Positions 37,134-47,074 of a DNA stretch of 64,000 nucleotides are shown here, in pieces. Below the pieces are notes generated by a model. That model had not been told where the DNA came from, searched no databases, and saw only the letters and a program-made list of their open reading frames with translations. This DNA comes from Cytophagaceae bacterium. Lineage in GTDB: Bacteria > Bacteroidota > Bacteroidia > Cytophagales > Cytophagaceae. The stretch covers positions 124,001-188,000 of the forward strand of contig JALONH010000002.1 of assembly GCA_025455005.1 (NCBI GenBank). Reading direction: 5' to 3'. Position 1 is the stretch's first letter; the number at the start of each line of letters is the position of its first letter. The translations under genes and the position numbers were made by a program.

Positions 37134-37877
37134 ATGAAAAAAAATAAAAAGGTTGTAGATATATTTATCCCCTGCTTCGTAGACCAAGTGTACCCGGAGA
37201 CGGGATTTTCCATGGTTAAAGTTTTAGAGCATTTAGGATGTGAGGTTCATTATAATCCGGATCAAACATGTTGCGGTCAACCGGCTTTCAATGCCGGTTA
37301 TTTTGATGAAGCCCGAGAAGTAGCCATTAAGTTCCTGAAAGATTTCCCATCTAGTGATCGATATGTTGTATCCCCATCCGCTTCATGTGTAGGAATGGTT
37401 TGTAATAGTTACTCCAGATTATTTGACCATACTTCCTATGTACTAGAATATAAAAGAATTCAGCGCAATACATTTGAGTTAACCGATTTTATTACCAATG
37501 TATTGGGAATACAGCACATTCCGGGAGCTCATTTTAATGCAAAGGTTACGTATCATGATTCTTGTAGTGCTTTACGGGAATGTAAGATTAAAGAAGGGCC
37601 AAGAAAATTACTGGAAAGTGTAAAGGGTATAGAAATACTTGAATTAAAGGACAATGAAACGTGCTGTGGTTTTGGTGGTACTTTTGCTGTTAAATTTGAA
37701 CCAATTTCTGTCGGCATGGCGGAACAAAAAGTAACCAATGCGATTGAAACAGGTGCGGATATTATTACTTCCACTGATGTTTCTTGTTTGATGCATTTGG
37801 ATGGATATATTAAAAAGAACCAACTACCTATTCGCACCCTGCATATAGCTGATATTTTAGCCTCCGGTTTAAAATAA
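37134..37877 (+). CDS. CCG-domain (Fe-S)-binding protein, LutA/GlcF-like
   Basis: A 247-residue protein with two cysteine-rich CCG domains: FIPCFVDQVYPETG ... DQTCCGQPAFNAG (about 12-55) and HDSCSALRECKI ... ETCCGFGGTFAVKF (about 143-190). This is the LutA / heterodisulfide-reductase subunit-like architecture that binds an Fe-S or related cluster in lactate and glycolate oxidases. lutB and lutC partners are not adjacent. It is coupled to mvaB by 3 bp, and its stop lies 1 bp from the stop of the convergent DUF4249 gene. Confidence 0.92.
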   Translation: MKKNKKVVDIFIPCFVDQVYPETGFSMVKVLEHLGCEVHYNPDQTCCGQPAFNAGYFDEAREVAIKFLKDFPSSDRYVVSPSASCVGMVCNSYSRLFDHTSYVLEYKRIQRNTFELTDFITNVLGIQHIPGAHFNAKVTYHDSCSALRECKIKEGPRKLLESVKGIEILELKDNETCCGFGGTFAVKFEPISVGMAEQKVTNAIETGADIITSTDVSCLMHLDGYIKKNQLPIRTLHIADILASGLK

Positions 37878-37878
37878 A

Positions 37879-38694
37879 TTAAGGAGTAGGGACCAGTACA
37901 ACCTCACGATCGCTAGACAAGCAGGTAAAGATACCTATTCCACCTGTTATATTTGATCTTATAGAACTTGGTTGAGCAAATGGATTTCCGTTTGCATTGT
38001 TGGCATCCTCCACTGATTTTAAAAAATAATAATGTTCAGGTGTTAGGTGAGTTAAGTTGATATTAATAAATCCGGGCTCTACAGTAGATCGAGAAGTTAC
38101 TTGAATAGTGTTACCGGTTACTAGTTCATCAGAAAATATTATATCTCCTTTTTCAATAAAATTTTCAATGTCTACAATAATTAAGTATCTATAAAAATTT
38201 TTATTAAAAATATCAACATCATTAAATCGTATTGTTGTTGTAGCTCTATTTTGATTATTAAAAACAAACCATACACTATCTAGTGTTGGTCTTTTTACTT
38301 GTTTAGTACTGGAATAAAGTTCTCGTCCTTTTGAATCTTTTACATACAATTGATAATTATTAACAAAATCATCTACAACGTGTTTGGAAGTATCTCCAAC
38401 ATAATTATAGAATTTACCGCCAAGAGTATCTGGAATGGTTTGATATTTTAATGTATCTGAAATACCATTATGGGTAATAACGACAAGAGCATTAGCCAAT
38501 AAAGTGATTTGAGGGGAGCCAAAATAATCCACAGTTTCATATAATGCTAATCTATACGGTTTTCCACTTTCTATATAACATTCCACTATGGGTTGGGCTT
38601 CATAAGGTGGAAGATTAATGGTTATATCCTTTTCTAGATCACAACTAAAAAGAGTAAGAAGCAATAATAAAATAAAACAACGTAGTGTTACCAT
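37879..38694 (-). CDS. DUF4249 family lipoprotein
   Basis: A 271-residue lipoprotein with a signal sequence and lipobox Cys18 (LTLFSC). It has INLPPYEAQPIVECYIESG and LALYETVDYFG, the N-terminal pattern of DUF4249, and a beta-rich body. In Bacteroidota these lipoproteins follow TonB-dependent receptors and may sit over them like SusD, but their substrate is unknown. The start overlaps the receptor gene's 3' end by 7 bp. Confidence 0.9.
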   Translation of the reverse strand: MVTLRCFILLLLLTLFSCDLEKDITINLPPYEAQPIVECYIESGKPYRLALYETVDYFGSPQITLLANALVVITHNGISDTLKYQTIPDTLGGKFYNYVGDTSKHVVDDFVNNYQLYVKDSKGRELYSSTKQVKRPTLDSVWFVFNNQNRATTTIRFNDVDIFNKNFYRYLIIVDIENFIEKGDIIFSDELVTGNTIQVTSRSTVEPGFININLTHLTPEHYYFLKSVEDANNANGNPFAQPSSIRSNITGGIGIFTCLSSDREVVLVPTP

Positions 38695-40991
38695 TTGAAA
38701 TTAAATGTAATGGAAGGAATAACCGGAAATAGTGAAACTTGTTTTGCTTGATAACCTATCACTTTATCATTGATATCTTTCACTTCATCAAAATAAATAA
38801 AATATGGGTTATATCGATTGTAAACATTATATATACTAAAGGTAAGGTCGGCATAGCCCCATTTGGGTTCTAGTTTCCAAATTAACGCGAGATCTAATCT
38901 GTGGTATGCCGCCATTCTATATGCATTTCGATCAGTGTATATAGATACAACAGTAGGAGATGAGCTATAGATATCTTGGAAAAAGGCCCTGGCTACGGGA
39001 AGTGAAACAGCATTTCCTGAACCATAAACCCAAGTTGCAGAACAGCTCAATCGCTTATTGATTTTATGCATAATTACTAAGCTGATATCATGTCGCCTAT
39101 CATAGCGAGCCGGGAAATACTGACCTTGATTAATTGAATCAAATCGTCGTTCTGTTTTAGATAAAGTATATCCAATCCAACCTGTCGTTTTTCCTGTCTT
39201 TTTTTCGATATACAATTCCCAACCAAAACTTCTTCCTACTCCAAATACAAATTCGTTTTCTAAATTGTTATTAACAAAAATCTCCGCTCCATCTCTGAAA
39301 TCAATTACATTATTAAATCCCTTATAGTACAATTCATTCGTTATAAATATTTTGTTTCCCGGCAATAGTAATTCATGACCGATAGATACTTGTCTAGAAC
39401 GTTGTGGTTGAACCTTAGTAGTGGATGGGTACCAAATATCGGTAGGTAAGGATGCGCCGGAATTGGATACTAAATGCAAATATTGAAACATTTGATTCAT
39501 TGATACTTTAAGACTTTGACGTCCGGAAACTTTATAACGTAAAGATACTCTTGGTTCTATTCCTGAATAAAATGTTTCATTTATAAAACCGGAGTATCGA
39601 ACACCTAATGTTGTTTTTATTTTATTACTCCATCTGTACGTATCGCTAAAATAAAGCCCGAATTCTTGACCTATTAAATTTGAACCGGAATTGAAATTCA
39701 CTTGACCATCATCAGACCCTGCTTTCAGTCTGGCCACTGTGAAAGTATGAAAGGTATATTGTAATCCAACATTTATAGTGTGTTGACTATCTACAGAGTA
39801 TTTCCAATCTTGTGCAATAGTATAGTCTCTGATTTGTGATTTTAAGTTTAATCCAAAACCGGTTATTTGATTTTCTAATTCATATTTGTATCGACTATAT
39901 ATAATACTATTGGTAACTTGAATTTTAGTTGAGATATTACTTTGAATTTGGAGCGATTGAACAAAATTTCCCCAGGTAAAATTGAAATTAAAGTCATCGT
40001 CTTTAAATTTAAATCGATCTCGTCCATAATATCCTGTATATATAAACGTGTGTTTTTTGTTTAAAGCATATTGAATATTTCCATTTAAATCCCAAAAAAA
40101 ATAGTCTGGTATAGGATTATAATCCGGATTGTCTTGTTGGGATAGATTGATCTGACGAGTAAATATATCGGCATATGTTCTTCTACCGGAGATCAACCAA
40201 CTCCCTTTTTTGTTAGCAAAAGGACCTTCTAATGTTAAACGAGATGAAATTAGCCCTATGCCTCCGCTCGCATGAAAAGTGGTATCTCCTGATCGCATAT
40301 GGACATCCACAACTGAAGATAAACGTCCACCAAAATTAGAAGGGAAATCACCTTTATAAAGATCTATACTCCGCACAGCATCAGTATTGAATACACTAAA
40401 GAAACCAAATAAATGAGATGGATTATATATTTGTGCTCCATTTAATAAAAATAGATTTTGATCAGGCCCCCCGCCTCTTACATATAATCCGGCAGAACCT
40501 TCGCCACCATTTTTAATACCGGGTTTGAGTTGTAATACTTTAAGCATATCTATTTCGCCACCTAAGCTCGGGAGTAATAAGGCTTCTTCACGTGTGATTT
40601 CAACTTTACCCATTTGAGTGGTTTCTAACTGTTGGGTATATGGGTTATCTAAAATAAGGACGGACTTCGTATTAGAGGTATCGATTTCTAAATAAAGTGT
40701 TAAGGAAAGGGTAGTCTCTATTAGAATACTTTGAACATATTTTTTATAACCGGTTGATTGTACTATAAGCGTATCTCTACCAGCAATACTTTGAAAACTA
40801 AACTGTCCATTATAATCTGTACTGGTTCCTTTGTTTTGTTTTTTTAAATATACAATGGCACCAATAATCGTTTCTTCACTGCTTTTATCTTTTACAACTC
40901 CGGAAATCGTGATAGTTTGGGCTTTTACTCCTTTAAAAAGTAGACTAAGAGATAGGAATAGTAATAGTAAAAGCCAATACTTGAGAAGCAT
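38688..40991 (-). CDS. TonB-dependent receptor with CarboxypepD_reg-like N-terminal domain
   Basis: A 767-residue outer-membrane transporter. The signal peptide ends near KGVKAQ. A carboxypeptidase-regulatory-like domain follows (ISGVVKDKSSEETIIGAIVYL, about 28-110). The plug contains LPSLGGEIDMLKVLQLKPGI and GLYVRGGGPDQNLFLLNGAQ (about 165-190). The barrel closes with SLFPVIPSITFNFKW, ending in an aromatic residue. The partner is the DUF4249 lipoprotein. It lies 2 bp below the M1 peptidase gene. Ligand unknown; there is no evidence for a polysaccharide locus. Confidence 0.94.
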   Translation of the reverse strand: MLLKYWLLLLLFLSLSLLFKGVKAQTITISGVVKDKSSEETIIGAIVYLKKQNKGTSTDYNGQFSFQSIAGRDTLIVQSTGYKKYVQSILIETTLSLTLYLEIDTSNTKSVLILDNPYTQQLETTQMGKVEITREEALLLPSLGGEIDMLKVLQLKPGIKNGGEGSAGLYVRGGGPDQNLFLLNGAQIYNPSHLFGFFSVFNTDAVRSIDLYKGDFPSNFGGRLSSVVDVHMRSGDTTFHASGGIGLISSRLTLEGPFANKKGSWLISGRRTYADIFTRQINLSQQDNPDYNPIPDYFFWDLNGNIQYALNKKHTFIYTGYYGRDRFKFKDDDFNFNFTWGNFVQSLQIQSNISTKIQVTNSIIYSRYKYELENQITGFGLNLKSQIRDYTIAQDWKYSVDSQHTINVGLQYTFHTFTVARLKAGSDDGQVNFNSGSNLIGQEFGLYFSDTYRWSNKIKTTLGVRYSGFINETFYSGIEPRVSLRYKVSGRQSLKVSMNQMFQYLHLVSNSGASLPTDIWYPSTTKVQPQRSRQVSIGHELLLPGNKIFITNELYYKGFNNVIDFRDGAEIFVNNNLENEFVFGVGRSFGWELYIEKKTGKTTGWIGYTLSKTERRFDSINQGQYFPARYDRRHDISLVIMHKINKRLSCSATWVYGSGNAVSLPVARAFFQDIYSSSPTVVSIYTDRNAYRMAAYHRLDLALIWKLEPKWGYADLTFSIYNVYNRYNPYFIYFDEVKDINDKVIGYQAKQVSLFPVIPSITFNFKW

Positions 40992-40993
40992 AA

Positions 40994-43900
40994 TTAAAAA
41001 CTCTTTTGAATACTTAAGACATATCGTAAGTCTATATTGTTTTCGTTTATAAATGTTTGATTTTTATAAATAGGAAAATCAAGTCGTAGTACCATAGGTT
41101 GAATATCATAAGGAGAAAATTTTAATGTTCCTGTAAAACCAAAACCGGCATTCATATAAATAGACGACCATTGGGTTTTTGTTGAAGGTTGTGTATTAAT
41201 AAGTCCTATATCATAAAATAAATAATAATCAATGTGTATATTTTTATGAAAGCCTTTTGCCCGAATAGGAGTTAAGGCATCGATTTCTATTTCAGTAGAA
41301 TAAGATAGGCCACTTTTGCCTACATATCGATAAACAATTGTGTCGCGACCATCCAATGTAGTAGTGGTCTCCGGTAATAATTGTCCGGCATATCCCCTAA
41401 TATTCAACCCTCCGGATGAATGAAATGGAGTAGAAGATAGAGAGTAGCCAACCCAATCATACGGAATCCATCCTGCTGCTCTTGTAAATCGATTGTTTAG
41501 CATTTGTTCCGGACTTCCTCCTGCTAAGTATAAAGCACTTTCTAATGGTGCCGTTCTTAATCCAATTTGAGCATAGAGTCGGTTTCTCCAATCCAACTTT
41601 TTTAAAAATTTATAGTACTCTTTTATTTCGATTCGTACTTGAGAAAAGTTATAATCTGAACCTATAAATGGTGTTCGAATACTAATGCTATAGTCTCCTT
41701 TCCCCTTGTGATTTCGATGCGGTTGAGTTCTGGAACAACCTATTAGTATCGTACTGTTTAATCGTTCTACTGCTGCTGAGCCCGTTCCCCATTGGTACGG
41801 ATAGTTTTGATAACTATAGGATTTGCTTTCATTGTATAAAAATTGAGTGGTTAAAAATAATTTTGTAAATCTTGGATTGGTTTTGTCTTGTTTTTTTATT
41901 GTTTTCTCTAAATGAAGGATTCCTTTATGTATACCACCATAATAAGATAGAGATGCGCTACCTGTAAAATCTCTTGAGAATCTGTGTAATGATTTTTGAT
42001 AATAAGCTTGATATGAAAATAAGGAAGGCGTAAAGGTGGAATCTTTATAAGGATGTTGTCCAATACGAGTGTTTCCCCAAACGGTAACGTTATATCTATA
42101 TTTATTAAAATAAGATCCATTTATATGTCCACCTAATTGCATTCCATCAAAACCGTTGTACCATATATCCGGTCTCCAGTAATTACGTTGGTATTTCCAA
42201 GGTTGGTATACCGGAACACGATGATCCCATTGCCATGTTGAAAATTGATTGGATTTCCATTGATTGTCTGTTAAATCATAATCAACTAATTCTCTTTTTC
42301 TATCTATGGAAAGTTGTCGTATTTTACTATGGGTAGTGTCATAAAATATATACTTCGATTGAAGTAAGTCCCAACCATACCATTTAGGTAATACAATGGA
42401 ACTATCTCTTGGAATATACCATGTGTTGGGTATGTACAATTGTTTGGTTGTATTGTTGGTATACTCTATACTAAGTTTTAGGGGCATTTGCATTCTTCCC
42501 TTTCGTTCTAATACGATTTTATAAACGTAGGCGCTATCTGTTTTAGTCTTTTTAACCTGATGAATTCCATAATTTATATTTTTTGTAGTTTCTAACCATT
42601 GATCAAAAAACCAGTTTAAATCTATCTGTGTATATTCAATAATAGACGTTCGGAAGTCTTCTGGATAAGGATGTTTGAACTTCCACTTTTCGACATAGTG
42701 TTTCATGGATAAAATAAACAGAGAGTCTCCTAAAATGTATTTTAACTGATACAACATAGTGCCTGATTTGTAATACACCAAACCATAATTTCCTCCATGT
42801 CGAATAGCTCCATTAAAGGCACAGGAATGAGTATTTAATGGCTCATCCCTTCCTTCCGTTACATGTGTTAAGTAGGGATGGTATAGATAATCGAACCGAT
42901 TATCAGTAGAATCTAAATGATGTTCCACAAATTTCGATGTATGTATTCTTTTTCTATTGGGACCTACTATTTTATCCATAGACCATACTGTTAAAAATTG
43001 TGTAAATCCTTCATCTAAAAATGCTCTGTATGTTTCATTTGAGCCAACCATTCCATAAAACCACATATGACCGACTTCGTGGGATAAAAGATATTGGTGT
43101 TGAGGATATGTTCCATTATCCAATGTCAGCATTGGGTACTCCATTCCATCTTTAGCATCGGCAATTATAATTTTTGGCCAATCATACATTCCAAAATCGG
43201 TTGAGTAGATGCGGATGACTTGTGCGGTGTACCAACCGGATAATTGCCATTTGGAAGCATGAGGTTCTTGTGCTAAGGTTATGACTTGTATACCATTCCA
43301 CTGTGTTTCACCAATACGATATAAAGGGTCAGCCGTAAAAGCAAAATTATGAACATTTTCAGCGTGGTAAATCCAAGTCTTTGTTTTTCCATATTCTCTT
43401 GGAATGATTATCGATGCTTTTTCGTTCCAAGGTTTTTTAGCGAAATTTTTTAAGTCCAGTTTTTTTCTTAAAGTATCCGGCAAAGTAGTATTCCGGTTTA
43501 TTAAGTTACCCGTAGCTTCTACAATATATTCATGAGGAAAGGTTAAGGCTACATCAAATGTGCCATAATTATGATAGAATTCTTTATCTAAGTGTTGGTC
43601 GGTATCCCAAGTGAGTTTTTGATCGTATACACAGATGGTTGGATACCAAAAAACGCCATCATAGTGTTTGGTACTGTCGGTAGTATATACTTTCATCCTT
43701 CTTCGCATGGACCCAGTATCAAAATAGGTTTCAAATTGAAGGGTGACTACTAGAGAATCACCACTTTTTAATTCATGGTTTAGATTTATTTTTAAAATGG
43801 TATTATCTAAGGTTGATTTTACGGGTTGTCCATTTATTCGTATATTCTGGATAACTGTGCCTAATCCATTGGCTTCATATTGCTTTCCTAACTGTACAGG

Positions 43901-44239
43901 AAGGTGATTGGCTTGAATAAGTTTGTCGTAGTAGGAATCTTTTACAAAGGCATTTTGAAATACGTGAAAGTACAATTCTTTTAATGAGAAGGGAGAATTA
44001 TTCCAATAGGTCAGTTCATAATAACGTCCTTCTATCTTATCTAATGTGTCGTTAATATAGGCTACTATTTTATAATGAACATCTTGTTGCCAATAATCAC
44101 TAAAGGGTTTATTGTTTTTCCAATAATGTACATTTTTATCCGTTCGATAAAGGTTTGGAGTATCAAATTGGGTGGTTTGAGCGGATAAAATCCTAGAGCA
44201 GAAAGTAAAAAGAAAGAAATAGAATAGATACTTTTTCAT
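40994..44239 (-). CDS. M1 metallopeptidase with C-terminal outer-membrane (Omp85-like) barrel region
   Basis: A 1081-residue exported protein. The start is ATG 44239 ([21 protein letters not shown]), overlapping the J-protein stop as ATGA. Residues about 30-620 are an M1 aminopeptidase: [12 protein letters not shown] in place of GAMEN, HEVGH with His about 387, and DEGFTQFLT for the third zinc ligand. Residues about 650-1081 do not look like an M1 ARM domain. They alternate like beta-strands, contain [11 protein letters not shown] (similar to the (V/I)RG(F/Y) loop of Omp85 barrels) and end in [11 protein letters not shown]...LSIQKSF. Inference: a peptidase tethered to an OM barrel. Confidence 0.88.
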   Translation of the reverse strand: MKKYLFYFFLFTFCSRILSAQTTQFDTPNLYRTDKNVHYWKNNKPFSDYWQQDVHYKIVAYINDTLDKIEGRYYELTYWNNSPFSLKELYFHVFQNAFVKDSYYDKLIQANHLPVQLGKQYEANGLGTVIQNIRINGQPVKSTLDNTILKINLNHELKSGDSLVVTLQFETYFDTGSMRRRMKVYTTDSTKHYDGVFWYPTICVYDQKLTWDTDQHLDKEFYHNYGTFDVALTFPHEYIVEATGNLINRNTTLPDTLRKKLDLKNFAKKPWNEKASIIIPREYGKTKTWIYHAENVHNFAFTADPLYRIGETQWNGIQVITLAQEPHASKWQLSGWYTAQVIRIYSTDFGMYDWPKIIIADAKDGMEYPMLTLDNGTYPQHQYLLSHEVGHMWFYGMVGSNETYRAFLDEGFTQFLTVWSMDKIVGPNRKRIHTSKFVEHHLDSTDNRFDYLYHPYLTHVTEGRDEPLNTHSCAFNGAIRHGGNYGLVYYKSGTMLYQLKYILGDSLFILSMKHYVEKWKFKHPYPEDFRTSIIEYTQIDLNWFFDQWLETTKNINYGIHQVKKTKTDSAYVYKIVLERKGRMQMPLKLSIEYTNNTTKQLYIPNTWYIPRDSSIVLPKWYGWDLLQSKYIFYDTTHSKIRQLSIDRKRELVDYDLTDNQWKSNQFSTWQWDHRVPVYQPWKYQRNYWRPDIWYNGFDGMQLGGHINGSYFNKYRYNVTVWGNTRIGQHPYKDSTFTPSLFSYQAYYQKSLHRFSRDFTGSASLSYYGGIHKGILHLEKTIKKQDKTNPRFTKLFLTTQFLYNESKSYSYQNYPYQWGTGSAAVERLNSTILIGCSRTQPHRNHKGKGDYSISIRTPFIGSDYNFSQVRIEIKEYYKFLKKLDWRNRLYAQIGLRTAPLESALYLAGGSPEQMLNNRFTRAAGWIPYDWVGYSLSSTPFHSSGGLNIRGYAGQLLPETTTTLDGRDTIVYRYVGKSGLSYSTEIEIDALTPIRAKGFHKNIHIDYYLFYDIGLINTQPSTKTQWSSIYMNAGFGFTGTLKFSPYDIQPMVLRLDFPIYKNQTFINENNIDLRYVLSIQKSF

Positions 44240-45294
44240 GGTGTATTGCAATATACATCAAATGGGTGACGGGGTAACTCTTGGTCAAGTTGATATCCAA
44301 TGGAGAGTTCTTCGCAGGCCAAAGGGTATTGTTTTTTAAAAATGTAGAGAAACGCATTGTAGTAATAAGTAGCACCTTTGTTGGGGTATTTTTCTCTTAA
44401 TTCGGCTAATGTTATAATACATCCTGTGGTGTCAGATTGTTGAAGTTGATTTCTGGCTTTTAATAAAAGTATAGGATAGGTTTCTTCTTGATTTGTAAGT
44501 AGAATATCAATAAATTTTAATGTTTCTTGCGGATTATTTTTTTCATTTAGAATTAATAACTGTAAGAAGTTTAAACTGTCCGTATAGCTTTTTCTTAAAG
44601 TGTCATAAGGCAAGGATAAAATAGATGATTCTGCTTTATAATTTTGATTGCTTTTAATCAGGGCGTCTATGTATTTATAATGTACTCTTAATTTATCGTT
44701 CATTGACCTGTGATGAGCATATGATAAAATATAATGTTCTACAGCTATAGTATAATTTTTATTGATTTGAATAAACAAGTCAGCACTTTTTTCTAAAGCA
44801 ATCGGGTTATCTTTGTCAAATTCAAGTGCAGATAAATAAGATTGAAGTGCGGAAGGATAATGTTGTATGCGCTCCATTTGTCTTCCTTTTTCTAAAAATT
44901 TTTGGGCAGACAAGTCATTCATGAAATAATAAAAATAGGTTCCAAGTATAATAACTAGAAGGGCTATGATAAAAGTATATGTATAATATTTTTTTAAGAG
45001 CTTAGCCTCCTCCTGTTTCTCTTTAGAGGAGGGCGTTTTGGGTTTATACTGTTTTTTAGGAGCAGGATTGGAGGGAGGGATTGGATTTAAATAATAAGCA
45101 TCATAACGTTGTTTCTTTATTGGATCGCTTAAGGTTTGATAGGCCTCATTTATTTTTTTGAAATAGTCTTCTTTATTTTTATCTCCTTTGTGTACATCCG
45201 GATGGTATTTTTTGGCTAAATTTTTATAAGCTTTTTTGATTTCATCCAAGGATGCAGAAGTCGGTATACCTAATATAGCGTAGTGATTTTGCAT
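44236..45294 (-). CDS. Membrane-anchored J-domain protein with TPR-like repeats
   Basis: 352 aa. A J-domain at residues 3-66 has HPD at 31-33 and the [20 protein letters not shown] helix I. A Lys/Pro-rich linker (70-100), one transmembrane helix (about 105-125) and a helical TPR-like region (about 130-345, [20 protein letters not shown] and others) follow. The J-domain would face the cytoplasm with DnaK, and the TPR part the periplasm. The C-terminus overlaps the M1 peptidase start (ATGA), indicating translational coupling. It is not DnaJ itself: it lacks the zinc-finger and G/F regions. Confidence 0.88.
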   Translation of the reverse strand: MQNHYAILGIPTSASLDEIKKAYKNLAKKYHPDVHKGDKNKEDYFKKINEAYQTLSDPIKKQRYDAYYLNPIPPSNPAPKKQYKPKTPSSKEKQEEAKLLKKYYTYTFIIALLVIILGTYFYYFMNDLSAQKFLEKGRQMERIQHYPSALQSYLSALEFDKDNPIALEKSADLFIQINKNYTIAVEHYILSYAHHRSMNDKLRVHYKYIDALIKSNQNYKAESSILSLPYDTLRKSYTDSLNFLQLLILNEKNNPQETLKFIDILLTNQEETYPILLLKARNQLQQSDTTGCIITLAELREKYPNKGATYYYNAFLYIFKKQYPLACEELSIGYQLDQELPRHPFDVYCNTP

Positions 45295-45332
45295 ATGCGA
45301 ATTCTAATATACATAAAATTAGATTAGGATTT

Positions 45333-46430
45333 TTAGCCCTTCAATGTATACTTTTTACCCGATAATGCTTTGATAATTCCGGAAAATTCAAGTGTGAGGA
45401 GGATAGAAGATAATTTAGATAATGGAATTTGAGATTTCCAACTGATTTCATCAATATGTATAGGTTCGGATTGAAGAAGTAAATTTACAACTGTTTTTTC
45501 TTCTATAGTAAGATCACTATAGGTAGAGGCTGATAATACTGTATTATCGGAGGTTTTATCCCAATTCATGAGTTTGATTAATGACTCAATACCGGTATAG
45601 ATATGTGCTTTATGTTGTTGGATAAGGTGGTTGCATCCCTCTGAATAGATATCATTTGTTCTACCCGGTAAAGCCATAATTTCTCTATTATAGGAATTAG
45701 CAATTTCGGCGGTTATTAAGGCGCCTCCTTCTTTGGCTGCTTCTACAACAATGGTTACGTCGGTCATACCAGCGACTATTCGATTACGAGCAGGGAATCG
45801 CATGGGTTCCGGATGAATTCCAAACGTGTATTCTGAAAGTATGCCACCGTTCCCCATCATCTTTTGAGCAACAGAACGGTGGACTGCCGGATAAAGGATA
45901 TCAATACCACTGCCCATTACACCTACTGTTGGTATGGATTGTTGTACACACCGACGATGTGCAGCAATGTCAATACCGTAGGCTAAACCACTTACGATTA
46001 GGGGTTGAATACTTTGTAAATCATCGATTAATTTATCTACTGCTATTTTCCCATAATCCGTCGCTTTACGGGTGCCAACAATAGCAATAGATTTTTCCGG
46101 ATTCAACGTACTGTTTCCTCTGTAATATAAGAGGGTGGGAGCATCTGCCAGTTGTTTTAATCGGTTGGGAAAGGCGGAATCGGTGTAATGTAAAAGTTGA
46201 GTATTAGTTTGTTTGGCTTTGAGTATAATTTTCTCAGCCAGTTCTACCGTTTTTTTTTCTCGAATTCGAATGGCTGTTTGTTCCCCGATTCCGGGTATTT
46301 GAAGTAGTTTTCCCTTAGAAATCTCAAAAACGTTTTCGGCGGAACCCGCATAACTAATTAACGTTCGGGTGTTCATATGCCCTATGCCCGGGACTAATCC
46401 CAAGGCAACTTGAAATAATTTATCTTGCAT
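45333..46430 (-). CDS. dprA: DNA processing protein DprA
   Basis: Loads RecA on incoming single-stranded DNA in natural transformation. The N-terminal HhH/SAM-like region has GIGEQTAIRIREKK. The Rossmann-like core has SIAIVGTRKATDYGK, VSGLAYGIDIAAHR, VGVMGSGIDILYPAVH, PARNRIVAGMTD and ALPGRTNDIYSEGCNHLI. The C-terminal winged helix covers about 300-365. 365 aa, full length. It lies 38 bp upstream of the J-protein gene and 43 bp below merR. Confidence 0.96.
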   Translation of the reverse strand: MQDKLFQVALGLVPGIGHMNTRTLISYAGSAENVFEISKGKLLQIPGIGEQTAIRIREKKTVELAEKIILKAKQTNTQLLHYTDSAFPNRLKQLADAPTLLYYRGNSTLNPEKSIAIVGTRKATDYGKIAVDKLIDDLQSIQPLIVSGLAYGIDIAAHRRCVQQSIPTVGVMGSGIDILYPAVHRSVAQKMMGNGGILSEYTFGIHPEPMRFPARNRIVAGMTDVTIVVEAAKEGGALITAEIANSYNREIMALPGRTNDIYSEGCNHLIQQHKAHIYTGIESLIKLMNWDKTSDNTVLSASTYSDLTIEEKTVVNLLLQSEPIHIDEISWKSQIPLSKLSSILLTLEFSGIIKALSGKKYTLKG

Positions 46431-46473
46431 AGCTGGTCTGGTAAAAATGAACCTTAAAATTAATTAAAAAAGG

Positions 46474-46815
46474 TTAGCTGTCCAGTTGTTTTTTTAAATC
46501 TATTAAAAAGGACCTCACTTTATGTAAGGCGTCCAAAATATCTTCTGTGTTTTTAACTTTTTGTTTATCTTTTTTTAATAACTCTCTAGCTCCATTGATA
46601 GTATATCCCTTTTCTTTTAAAAGGCTATAAATTACTCTGAACTGTTCGATGTCATCTTTTGTGAATTGACGATTTCCCTTTTTGTTTTTTTGAGGTTGTA
46701 TCGTATCAAATTCAGATTCCCAATACCGTATAAGAGAAGGTGCCACTTGAAACATGTCAGCAACCTCACCTATACTGAAGTATTTTTTTTCGATATCTTT
46801 CTCTTTATAAGGCAA
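46474..46815 (-). CDS. MerR family transcriptional regulator
   Basis: A 113-residue DNA-binding protein. The winged-helix motif is YFSIGEVADMFQVAPSLIRY (about 12-31), then WESEFDTIQPQKNKKGNRQF and a dimerisation helix ending DLKKQLDS. No cysteines suitable for metal sensing are present, so it is not a metal sensor. This type is widespread and of unknown regulon in Bacteroidota. It is the first gene of the minus-strand run through dprA. Confidence 0.93.
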   Translation of the reverse strand: MPYKEKDIEKKYFSIGEVADMFQVAPSLIRYWESEFDTIQPQKNKKGNRQFTKDDIEQFRVIYSLLKEKGYTINGARELLKKDKQKVKNTEDILDALHKVRSFLIDLKKQLDS

Positions 46816-46842
46816 ATCCTTTGAATCAGTTCAATCTTTCCT

Positions 46843-46850
46843 CAAAAATA
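46843..46850 (-). promoter_or_regulatory. Candidate -7 element for the merR gene
   Basis: On the minus strand the sequence reads TATTTTTG, an exact TAnnTTTG, 28 bp before the merR ATG (46815). No clear -33 TTG is seen. Confidence 0.3.
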
Positions 46851-47024
46851 CATTTTATTCTAACGGTATGAATTGGTTCTGCTTCTGCTCTCTTAATATA
46901 CTTATCCACATATCTAGGGGAAAGGGTTGTGGAAGAAGGGTGGATAGGATGAAATTGCAGGGTGTGATCATTAAAGAAAACTGCTATAAATACGCATATC
47001 CATGCATAAATCCGATGAATTTTG

Positions 47025-47032
47025 TACATTTG
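47025..47032 (+). promoter_or_regulatory. Candidate -7 element for alaS
   Basis: TACATTTG matches TAnnTTTG exactly, 43 bp before the alaS ATG. The -33 side is weak. Confidence 0.35.
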
Positions 47033-47074
47033 AAGTTCGTTTGGACTATTGTTGAAAACCTAAAATTGTAGAGC

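Noticed and set aside
45333-46430. DprA as part of an anti-phage island
   Set aside because: The protein is a standard full-length DprA with winged helix, and no nuclease, helicase or defence partner lies nearby.
46826-47029. A 67-residue minus-strand frame with a hydrophobic N-terminus between merR and alaS
   Set aside because: It spans both candidate -7 elements (for merR at 46843-46850 and for alaS at 47025-47032), shows no family pattern, and a plus-strand frame of equal length covers the same bases. More likely an intergenic control region.
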